Of a DNA stretch of 64,000 nt, positions 1 through 9,900 are shown piece by piece. The notes beneath the pieces are model-generated. The model was not told the DNA's origin. It was given only the letters and a program-made list of their open reading frames with translations, and made no database searches. Source of the DNA: Hyalella azteca (lineage: Eukaryota; Arthropoda; Malacostraca; Amphipoda; Hyalellidae); the NCBI RefSeq assembly GCF_000764305.2, contig NW_025935099.1:27380-91379 (forward strand), given 5' to 3'. The number at the start of each line of letters is the position of its first letter. The stretch's first letter is position 1. The translations under genes were made by a program, and so were the position numbers.

Positions 1-199
1 ATGTTGATGAATTTGAATGAAATGAATCAAATGAAACTGGTCAATGAATCGCAATGTGCATTAATAGTTTTTGCGTCAATTTAGGACTAACGATTATAAA
101 CGTTTTTATTATTTCAGAATCCATTCACACATCATTCAATAATGTCATAAAAGTCATTACATTACTAATTCACTCAGCACTGTTATCCCTTCAGAGGAA

Positions 200-330
200 T
201 CCCTTCAGAGGTTTGTGTTGACTGAGCACTGAGCAGACTTATATTGTGTTGACTGAGCAGACATGCATTGTGTTGACTGAGCAGACATATTTTGTATTGA
301 CTGAGCAGACTTAAATTCCAGCACAACTAA
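200..330. repeat. About 26-bp tandem repeat
   Basis: Four to five units around TTGTGTTGACTGAGCAGAC. Nothing gene-like is seen in 1-450. Confidence 0.85.
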
Positions 331-501
331 GCAGGAAGCAGACACTTTTTGTCAAACAGCCACCAGGCAATGGGCATTAATTATGGTTTAACAGAAAGGA
401 AATAACAGACAACTAAAATGACGCAATAGTTTAGTTGGAAACAGACCTAAAATGTGGCCCCATGCACCCCCAGAACCTCACCCCACACTCCCCTCCCCCA
501 G

Positions 502-622
502 GCTGCGGGAGGTGCTGCTGTACGTGGTGGCGGCGCTAAGCAAGAACAGCCCCCGCCACTTCACCCGGCGGTGGCCGCAGCTGAAGGAGGCCCTGAGGGA
601 AGCCCACGTCACCGGCGACGAT
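502..622 (+). CDS. Probable internal exon, unknown gene
   Basis: GC-rich island with acceptor CTCCCCCAG|G and consensus donor GACGAT|GTGAGG. It reads LREVLLYVVAALSKNSPRHF then TRRWPQLKEALREAHVTGDD, a plausible helical segment. Without splicing the frame would end at TAG 647-649, which lies in the first unit of a 65-bp repeat. I do not recognise the protein, and the phase does not fit the next candidate exon directly, so another exon may lie between them. Confidence 0.45.
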
Positions 623-635
623 GTGAGGGACTGCG

Positions 636-948
636 TCGCGAAGCACTAGCTTGTGTATCAGTCATATATCATAAATTTCAGTAATGGATAGTAACGGCCG
701 GCAGCACTAGCTTGTGTATCAGTCATATATCATAAACTTTAGTAATGGATAATAACGGACAGCAGCACTAGCTTGTGTATCAGTCAAATATCATAAATTT
801 CAGTAATGGATAGTAACGGCCAGCAGCACTAGCTTTGTGTATCAGTCAAATATAATAAATTTCAGTAATGGATAGTAACGGCCAGCAGCACTAGCTTTGT
901 GTTTCAGTCAAATATCATAAATTTCAGTAATGGATAGTAACGGCTATG
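636..948. repeat. 65-bp minisatellite, about 5 units
   Basis: Units contain GCACTAGCTTGTGTATCAG and AATGGATAGTAACGGC. The first unit overlaps the end of the open frame of the 502-622 exon and supplies its TAG. Confidence 0.9.
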
Positions 949-1180
949 CAGCATAAGGCTATTACTTGTAGGAGATACCGATGTTAAACGCTTAATTTAT
1001 TTTATGATGTATCGATTTTCTCTCCAAATATTGCATATTTTGTGATATTTTGTTGACATATTCGAATTTTCGTACCATTTTCTTCAAATGTATTCATTTA
1101 ACCATTCTAAAATTCAAAATTAATTTCTTTCATGCGTTTGGCATAAAATTTTATACAAAATATTCCATATTATGTTGNGA

Positions 1181-1400
1181 ACCTGTGGGTGCATGTAAGA
1201 ACCTGTAGGTGCATGTAAGAACCTGCAGGTGCACGTAATAACCTGTAGGGGCATATAAGAACCTACAGGTGCATGTATGAACCTGCAGGTGCATGTAAGA
1301 ACCTGCAGGTGCATGCAAGAACCTGCAAGTGCATTAAGAACCTACAGGTGAATGCAAGAACCTGTAGGTGCATGTAAGAACTTACAGGTTAATGTAAGAA
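1181..1400. repeat. About 20-bp minisatellite
   Basis: About 11 units of AGAACCTGCAGGTGCATGTA with substitutions; an ambiguous base sits just before it at 1,178. Confidence 0.9.
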
Positions 1401-1525
1401 TATGTAAGAATATGGTAAATGTAATGTTAATGTATTAATAATAATTAATATAATAATGATAATTAATTTCATTACAAGGGATTGCTGGTCATATTCATGC
1501 CTCCCCTCACCCTCCTGTGGGACAG

Positions 1526-1668
1526 GGTGAGGCTGGTGGAGTTCAGCGGCTGCGTGGGCCCCGCTGGTGTCCCCAGCCTCGCCACCGTGGGCTGCGACGC
1601 TTGGCTCTCCATCCGCATGGCGGCGCCCCTGGACCTCAGCGCCCTCGGGAGGACATGCAAGGACCTCT
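1526..1668 (+). CDS. Probable exon with F-box-like stretch
   Basis: GC-rich segment after GTGGGACAG|, ending GACCTCT|GTGAGT, a strong donor. It reads VRLVEFSGCVGPAGVPSL and ends PLDLSALGRTCKDLC, which resembles the end of an F-box (xxDLxALGRTCKxL). The frame is also open upstream to about 1,482, so the 5' border is uncertain. The last about 85 bases and the donor are repeated 106 bp downstream. Confidence 0.4.
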
Positions 1669-1783
1669 GTGAGTCTTAACCAGCACGGGACCGTGGGCTG
1701 CGACGCTTGGCTCTCCATCCGCATGGCGGCGCCCCTGGACCTCAGCGCCCTCGGGAGGACATGCAAGGACCTCTGTGAGTCTT
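1583..1783 (+). repeat. 106-bp tandem duplication of an exon 3' end and donor
   Basis: The segment starting CCGTGGGCTGCGACGCTTGG and ending in the GTGAGT donor occurs at about 1,585-1,677 and again at about 1,691-1,783, nearly identical. A third unit begins at about 1,784 and dissolves into the next minisatellite. Confidence 0.9.
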
Positions 1784-1797
1784 GCCCAGCACGGGAC

Positions 1798-2082
1798 CGG
1801 GGGCACCGTACTTGGGCACCGTACGTGGGCCGTACGTAGGCGACGTACGTGGGCACCGTACGTGGGCGCCGTACTTGGGCGACGTACGTGGGCACCGTAC
1901 GTGGGCCGTACGTGGGCACCGTACGTGGGCGCCGTACTTGGGTCGTACGTGGCGCCGTACTTGGGAGCCGTACGTGGGCCGTACGTGGGCACCATACTTG
2001 GGCGCCATACGTGGGCCGTACGTGGGCGCCGTACTTGGGCGCCGTACGTGGGCCGTACGTGGGCACCGTACTTGGGCGCCAT
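1798..2082. repeat. GTACGTGGGC-type minisatellite
   Basis: Roughly 22 short units alternating GTACGTGGGC, GTACTTGGGC and CACC spacers. CpG-rich and open in several frames, which explains the spurious ORFs here. Confidence 0.9.
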
Positions 2083-2175
2083 AATCATACATCGTACAGT
2101 CATACATCGCATAGTCATACATCGTATATATCGGAGAGTCATACATCGTATAGTTATATATCGGATAGTCATACA
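2083..2175. repeat. 15-bp minisatellite, left block
   Basis: Units of AGTCATACATCGTAT. The same repeat continues at 3,222-3,357, on the other side of an inserted element. Confidence 0.85.
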
Positions 2176-3180
2176 TGGAATTTAAAAGCAAAGAAAATCG
2201 CCAAAAATTTCGTCATTTCTTATAAGAGAAAACGTTTCGGAGTCCAGCTTCATCGTCAGGTCAAAACCTAGAACACAGGTACAAACAATTAGTAACCTAA
2301 AGTTCACATAAAGAAATTCGCATAAACTTAAGGACATTAGAACCAAAATAGAAAATAGAACGAGCATAAACGGGACAACTTGAGCAGAAGGTACTATCTA
2401 TTAACAATTTATAGAGGATAGGAATTAAAAGCAGCATTTAAACTGGGCTTCTGTTAAAAAATATACAATGATTCTAAAATTCTTAAGTCTGAAACATCGG
2501 TTATGAAAGCTAAAATTCTAAAGTCACTATTGGACACCGGGACGTTGCACTGCTCGGCATGAATACGTACGGCTGAATGAGGGGATGCGCAAGTATATTC
2601 CCTGTTTTATAACTCCTGCCCCTATATATGCTGTGCAAGCCTAGTGTACAAATTACGCAGATGCACACTGCGCACAAATATATTGATAAAATATGGACGA
2701 TCGCATAAGAACAGGGATAGGATCTTTGTACTAGGAAAACGAGCTAATTTTAAAATTGTTCACCAGCAATATATGAAAATTTACATTCGGGAGGTATTTA
2801 GTGAATAAATATTTAGATATTTAAATTCCTTTGCCATTGTCTCAGAAGCGGGGCCAAAGTAAGGAAAAGAACAAGTGACACTATTCCTAGCGTCAAGCTC
2901 GGGAACAACCTCAGCATATTGCTTAGCCAAGAATTTCTTAATTTGAGTATACACCAATTGTGATGGAAACCCATTTAGTGAAAAGATACTGCGCAAATGT
3001 TCAAATTCAATGGTTCTAATGTCCTTAAGTTTAGGTGATTTTTTTAATATGAATTTTAGATTACTAATTGTTTGTACCTGTGTTCTAGGTTTTGAACTGA
3101 CGATGGAGCTGGACTCAGAAACGTTTTCTCTAATAAGAAATAATGAACTTTTTGGTGATTTTCTTTGCTTTTAAATTCCT
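2176..3180. mobile_element. Non-autonomous element with about 170-bp terminal inverted repeats
   Basis: The left end GGAATTTAAAAGCAAAG and the right end CTTTGCTTTTAAATTCC are inverted. The complementarity continues inward for about 165 bases with mismatches (2,176-2,344 against 3,010-3,180). The interior has no transposase-like frame. It sits between two blocks of the same 15-bp minisatellite, so it probably inserted there. Confidence 0.85.
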
Positions 3181-3221
3181 GTTAATTTTGCGATTTAAGC
3201 AAACAAGTGTTTTTAATACCT

Positions 3222-3357
3222 GTAGTCATACATCGTATATCGCATAGTCATATATCATATAGTTATGTATCGGACAGTCATACATCATATAGTTATGTAT
3301 CGGACAGTCATAAATCGTATTGTTATATATCGTATAGTCACGCATCGTATAGTTATG
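3222..3357. repeat. 15-bp minisatellite, right block
   Basis: AGTCATACATCGTAT and AGTTATGTATCGGAC units, matching the block left of the inserted element. Confidence 0.85.
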
Positions 3358-3461
3358 CATTTAAATCGTTTGAATTGTTATTGACCTAATCATTTGTTTG
3401 CATTTCGTGATCGTTAGTGAGTCTGGGGGACGGCCAAGTTGGGGGAGTTATGCTTCTGGGG

Positions 3462-4091
3462 GAATGACATTGCAGTTTGTGTATCTTGGGGAATGACGCT
3501 GCAGATTGTACGTCTGGAGGAATGACGCTGCAGTTTGTACGTCTGGTGGAATGACACTGCAGTTTGTACGTCTGGAGGGATAACACTTCAGTTTGTGTAT
3601 TTTGGGGAATGACGCTGCAGATTGTACGTCTGGAGGAATGACACTGCAGTTTGTACGTCTGGAGGGATAACACTTCAGTTTGTGTATTTTGGGGAATGAC
3701 GCTGCAGATTGTACGTCTGGAGGAATGACACTGCAGTTTGTACGTCTGGAGGGATAACACTTCAGTTTGTGTATTTTGGGGAATGACGCTGCAGATTGTA
3801 CGTCTGGAGGAATGACACTGCAGTTTGTACGTCTGGAGGGATAACACTTCAGTTTGTGTATTTTGGGGAATGACGCTGCAGATTGTACGTCTGGAGGAAT
3901 GACACTGCAGTTTGTACGTCTGGAGGGATAACACTTCAGTTTGTGTATTTTGGGGAATGACGCTGCAGATTGTACGTCTGGAGGAATGACACTGCAGTTT
4001 GTACGTCTGGAGGGATAACACTTCAGTTTGTGTATTTTGGGGAATGACGCTGCAGATTGTACGTCTGGAGGAATGACACTGCAGTTTGTAN
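3462..4091. repeat. 87-bp minisatellite, about 7 units
   Basis: Units contain GGATAACACTTCAGTTTGTG and GGGGAATGACGCTGCAG, spaced 87 bp. Because 87 is divisible by 3 it is open for 211 codons on the minus strand; I see no reason to call that a gene. An N at 4,091 ends the array. Confidence 0.92.
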
Positions 4092-4094
4092 GGA

Positions 4095-4300
4095 TGTGTG
4101 TTCTGTGTGGAATTAATGAGGCCGTGCGTGTGTGTGTTTTGTGTGGGTTTAATGAGGCTGTGTGTGTGTTCTGTGTGGGATTATTGAGGCTGTGTGTGTG
4201 TTGTGCGGGATTAATGAGGCTGTTTGTGTGTGTGTGTTTTGTGTGGGATTAATGAGGCTGTGTATATGCGTGTGTGTTTTGTGTGGGATAAATGAGGTGC
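4095..4300. repeat. TG-rich about 30-bp repeat
   Basis: Units around TGTGTGGGATTAATGAGGC with variable TG runs. Confidence 0.85.
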
Positions 4301-5700
4301 TATATAATTAATGAATATATATATTATTAGTGTTTACGTGATTTTCTTTGTAACGCAATTAGTTTGATTTTTGCTGAACGAGTTTTAATTGATGAACATA
4401 ATTCTTGTATTGTCGCAGGGCAGAGCAGAGTCGCTCTCATCGCCTGAGCTAACTGCTGTCTCCTTCCTGGTCTCCTTACCTGTAACATTTAAACTATTAA
4501 TGCTGTTGTCAGTCCTTCTCATTTGCCTGCAGATCAAAACAAGCGTAATATTTGTTTGCGATGGAACAAACCTACGAATGATACGAATGCTCCCTGCACA
4601 ATCCTTGTCAGGAAGCCACTTAATTATCATGCCAGGAAACCAAATGACTGGTAAGAATCTATGTCTTACATTAGCAGATAACCGTACAATAATTTCTCAC
4701 AAACCTCGATCGTGTCAATTCGGACTATATATCTTTACAATGGATGACAGATGCTGCTGCATTTATGAACTACTTTTTGAAGTTTGTAATGAAAATATTG
4801 CTGCTGCAGTGCCTGTATAGATCAATATACTGTTCCGAATCCGTGAGCTGGTCGAACTATAGGAGTTAGGAACGTGTTGAATCTCATGCGGGAACTTTAC
4901 CACCCTTCATTGGATATCGCTTATTTCGATTTAACTACAATAAAAACCCAAGATTATGCTTTGCAGCGACGATTCAAATATTGTAGAAGTATTTCAACTT
5001 TTAGATGCAAACTCAATAAATTTGCCAGCATTTTCATTATAGAGAACGATGTAATGAATACGAGACAGCATGTGATGTTTTTAATATACTTAAATAAATC
5101 GTGTTGCCTTCAGAGATTACGAAAAAGTAATGAAATTAGCATGACTGCATTATCGCTGGACACTTGGGCGTTCAGAAGGCAAAGGATAGAGTAAGGGAGC
5201 ATTTTTCGGGTGTGGTTTGAATGTAGTCGTTCTACTAAGTTACCATTGATTAAAGTGTCTCTAGTAGAAAGTTTAAGGTTGGGGAAATGGTTTTGTCATC
5301 GCTTCCTACTAGCGCCAAGAATATTGGCAGAACGTTTTAGGGGCTTTCAAAGTAGCGAGACGGATCATGGGATCAATAAGGTTGATAATGTCATTAGAGT
5401 CAACGATTCTGAATGAACATATCATGTGAACAAGTTGAAGGTATTCAGGGAACGAAGAGAATGACTTACAACCTGTACTCCTGCATGTTCCTTCCGTAGC
5501 GCTGAGGATCGAGGTGCCTAGTGATTTTAAGAGCGGGAAAGATTTAAATGGTCTGTTCTTCATTCTATTTCTTAAGGTGTTGAAGGATAACGGAAACTGT
5601 TTCAAGGATGTGCCAGAGAGATTTGATTTTATTTATTATAAAATTCTTATTCCTGAGCCTGTAAAACTGCCAGAAGTGTTGATGCTGAGATCAAGAAAAG
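4301..5700. other. Intergenic, no gene recognised
   Basis: Several frames of 60-140 codons, such as 4,389-4,820 on the plus strand, have no motif I recognise and overlap frames on the other strand. No RALGAPA GAP-domain exon is visible. Confidence 0.6.
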
Positions 5701-5703
5701 GAA

Positions 5704-5848
5704 TGACATATATCATATACCATATACTATATACCATATATGATATACCATATGTCATATATCATATACCAAATATCATATACCATATACAATATACCAT
5801 ATACCATATACTATATATCATATACCATATAGCATATACTATATAGGG
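5704..5848. repeat. AT-rich CATATACCATATA repeat
   Basis: Short units of ATATACCATAT and ATATCATATACC; a cruciform- and slippage-prone tract. Confidence 0.9.
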
Positions 5849-6185
5849 TAACATGGGGCAGCGAGCCCACTGCGGGTCACGGGCCCATAACGGGTTTCTC
5901 GCTAAGTATGGCAGATATTGGTCCGTGTTCTCTACCGCCGGTCGACGTTTCACTGGGATGAAGTGTACGGATTTACGTTTGCTAAGTGTTTGCGTTATTA
6001 AGTTCTTTGCGAATAACTGTTTTAGTCCAGATAAAAATTTTTTTGCCGCTAAATAAAGTTTTTTTCCATTACTACAGATGAAAATTTTGAAATTACTTTG
6101 AATTATTTTTTCAAAGTAATATTTATAGGGATAATTTTGAGACCAAGTTTAGACTATTAGCTTTTAAAATAAAATGTTGACACGA

Positions 6186-6432
6186 NNNNNNNNNNNNNNN
6201 GCCCCCAGCCTGCGTCGCACCAGACAGGCGACCTGCGCCCCCAGCCTGCGTCGCACCAGGCAGGCGACCTGCGCCCCCAGCCTGCGTCGCACCAGACTGG
6301 CGACCTGCGCCCCTAGCCTGCGTCGCACCAGACAGGTGACCTGTGCTACAGCCTGCGTCACACCAGGCAGGCGACCTGCGCCTCCAGCCTGCGTGGCACC
6401 AGGCCTGCGTCGCACCAGACAGGCGACCTGCC
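6186..6432. repeat. 15-base N gap followed by 33-bp minisatellite
   Basis: N at 6,186-6,200, then about seven units of GCCTGCGTCGCACCAGACAG with spacers. The gap shows the array is not fully resolved in the assembly. Confidence 0.9.
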
Positions 6433-6649
6433 AATAATAGCTGCTAATATCAGTCAATAATAGCTGCTAACATCAAGATAAACCGCGATGCAGGGTTATG
6501 TCATGATATTAGCAGCTATTATTGACTTGATATTAGCATTAAAGAGAGGTTATATATGTAGCGATGCAGACCCTCACACCAGTCATAGACATCACCATGA
6601 TGCAGACATAACCTCTCGCCAGACAGAAGTTACCGTGATACAGACATAA

Positions 6650-6985
6650 CGCAGCTGTCGTCCAGGGACGGCAGGACGGAGCAATGACAGCTGTCGTCCA
6701 GGGACGGCAGGCTGGAGCTGTTGCAGCTGTCATCCAGGGACGGCAGGACGGAGCAATGACAGCTGTCGTCCAGGGACGGCAGGACCGAGCAATGACAGCT
6801 GTCGTCCAGGGACGGCAGGCTGGAGCTGTTGCAGCTGTCGTCCAGGGACGGCAGGCTGGAGCTGTTGCAGCTGTCGTCCAGGGACGGCAGGCTGGAGCTG
6901 TTGCAGCTGTCGTCCAGGGACGGCAGGCTGGAGCTGTTGCAGCTGTCGTCCAGGGACGGCAGGCTGGAGCTGTTGCAGCCATCCA
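6650..6985. repeat. 36-bp minisatellite, 9 units, within RALGAPA exon 25
   Basis: GACGGCAGG recurs at exact 36-base spacing from 6,665 to 6,953. All frames stay open on both strands. On the RALGAPA strand the unit encodes 12 residues. Confidence 0.95.
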
Positions 6986-9900
6986 GCGCATCGGAGGACG
7001 GCGCACAACATCGACGCGTCCCACGAGAACTTGCCCGAGAGATCGCGCATGATAAGTCATACCTGCGCGCAGACGGGTTCACTTGCAGCGCAACTACTTC
7101 ATTAATGATAGTGGGTTATCTAGTTGAATTAATATATTGTAAAGGAGTTACAAATTGACTCGTTGAATTGTCAGCATAAATTCAATTAGTTAGATAGCAA
7201 GCCGCAGCAATAGTTGTGGAAATTTGACACCTCGTCAAGAAAATTGAACTGCTGCCAAGAGCTGGTAACTATCTTCAATTACGTCGAGCCATCATCGAGT
7301 TTATCTGGTAGTAACAGACCTTGCGACTATATGCTAATCTAAACGCTATTTGTCGAATCAAACATCGTTTTGAGGAGTGGAAATATACTCTGAATTTTTT
7401 CCATTCTGCAGTACATCATCCATGGCTAACTATCGTCGGGGGATCAGACCATGCTGGGACTGGACAATTTGACATGAATGGCATGAAATAATGCATCGAG
7501 GGGAGCCTCATAGCGACCATTGCAGGCATCATGTTAGATAATTAATTCGCCCGGAACTCTTCATTAGTAAGCTGGAACCTCTCATCTGCCTCCAAATAGA
7601 AGATCCTAGACATCAGGCAGATACATTCCTGACGTTATCAATCGTACCTAAGCGTAGTTGCCACAGTTCTTCTGGCCGCAACAAACTGATGCTTAGCCTG
7701 ACTTTGCAAATGCGAGTCACTGAATTAGCCCCTCCTCGTACTCATGAGTTCACAGGCTAACTCTAGCCATTTTGTGGTAGCTTAATGTGCCGGCTATGTT
7801 GCGGCCCCCGTTAAAGATCAACAGCCAAATGGCAGGTTCTTGCATGTCCTTTTAATAGCCTGGTCGTCACCGTTAGTGGAATTTTCTATATAAACACTTC
7901 ACTTGCGACATTCTTTATAATTAAATCTTATAGAATCGTAGGTTTTGGGGTCATTGAGACATGCATGCCCCTCTCCCTCATCCTAATGACACGGGCAAGA
8001 TGGCACGACAAAAGAAGGTAGGGGGACTGCAATTCAAAGTCTCTCTAATAGCTAACAAGCAAAAAGATTCACATAACACTAGAAGAGATTTAACACATAA
8101 TACAAGTTGCAGCATCCATATTTTCGCAAAATAAATGCGCTAAATTGAGTCAGAGAAAATTTTGTAATTATGTTATTCATGCATTTGCATCAATATTTCA
8201 ACAGGCATTGACTATACAAGTAGATAGAATATTTTCAATTCTCGAGCGCATTAGGCAAACCTCAGTTGACGGAGTGACGAACCCAGCAACTCCGGGGCCG
8301 TGCAGAGCTGGCAGCTGCACCATTGAGAAGAGGCAATTGTTATTGAGGGCGGAGATCTGCACGTGAGGAGACAGGAAAACATCTCCAGTGGGTTCCTCAG
8401 AAGCACAGCCCGGCAGGTCGTCGCTCTCCACTACGAAAGAGGAGAGTCGCTGGGCACTGACGCCCAAAGGGCAGTGCCACAGGAGGTACAGGAGACGCTG
8501 GCTCATCTGCAAGGCATTGTCAAGGATAGTAATGTGGCAGGTCAGCTGATTATAATAAGATTATGCAAGAATAAAGTTCGTTACGGAAAAACCGCTCAAT
8601 ATAAGAGGTGACAACTGTGCTCAAATAACGGCCAAAATTTTAATGGAGTGATATATTTCATAGAAGTGAAGACATAGAAGTGCGTGCGACTTGCATTCCG
8701 TCACTCTTAAGGACGATAATGATGACCTAATAATTAATATGAGTTGACCGAAGAGTGCGTGTGACTCACAGGACATCACAATTACGCATGATAATGATGA
8801 TCTACTAACAATTATTGCACGCGACTCATGGTCCATCACCCGTAATGAGGTTAATAATGATCTATTAACCTCATTATTATTATCTTCTATTATCAATCGA
8901 AGACAGAAGAGTGCGTGCAGCTCACAGTTCTGGCTGACGGCCTGACGGTGGTATATAGAGACGCCAGGCGCGATGGTAATGATGATGATCTAATTAATAA
9001 GCCAAGACACAGCATCACCATCACCTCACACTTGTGCGGTGCTGAAGTCTGCCACGTACACCGCTAGTGCCTTGCTCAGCACCGTGCTGCTCGCACCACC
9101 CGCGCTCACCACATCCACAACCTGATACATCACATCATGTCATCATGATCACATTAACTTGCATCATTCCCTTGCTTCAATCGCAACTCAATAAGGAATG
9201 TAAAATCAAAGAAAACGACGACTATATCCACTACATAATTGATTATGAATTCGATGAAGATATCGTGAGTTGGCGTTTTCTTTATTTATACATTCTTAAA
9301 CGGCAATAGAGATTATTGAAATGAATGAATCTCAATCGAAAGAAAAATTAGACTCGTTGAAAACATGACCTGAATGAATTACCTTGAAGACATGTGCATG
9401 GGAGCTTAATGCCCTGTGAAGAAATTTTCAGAGTACCATACACATACCTCGTGAGAAACTGAGTTGAAGAAACTCCCTGCCTGCAGGATTCGAACTCCAG
9501 TCTCCCACACGCGAAGCAAAGCTTTACCGTTGAGGAGCTTCATTACCTGGGAGCTTCATTACCTCCTGCGGGAGCTTCATGACCTCCTGTGGGAGCTTCA
9601 TGACCTCCTGTGGGAGCTTCATGACCTCCTGCGGGAGCTTCATGACCTCCTGCGGGAGCTTCATGACCTCCTGCGGGAGCTTCATGACCTCCTGTGGGAG
9701 CTTCATGACCTCCTGTTGGAGCTTCATGACCTCCTGTGGGAGCTTCATGACCTCCTGTGGGAGCTTCATGCCCTCCTGCTGCAGTTGGTGCTACCACTGC
9801 CTCTTATCACTGGCAGTCTGGCACAGCACCGCGGTACAACTATAGTGCTATAGAACACCTGCAGTACAACTATAGTGCTATAGAACACCTGCAGTACAAC

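Noticed and set aside
1526..1668. Quinolinate phosphoribosyltransferase C-terminus
   Set aside because: VE-x-SG and PLDLS resemble that enzyme's end, but the spacing fails and the ALGRTCKDL ending fits an F-box better. Neither is firm.
3386..4021. 211-codon minus-strand frame as a gene
   Set aside because: It is entirely an 87-bp tandem array.
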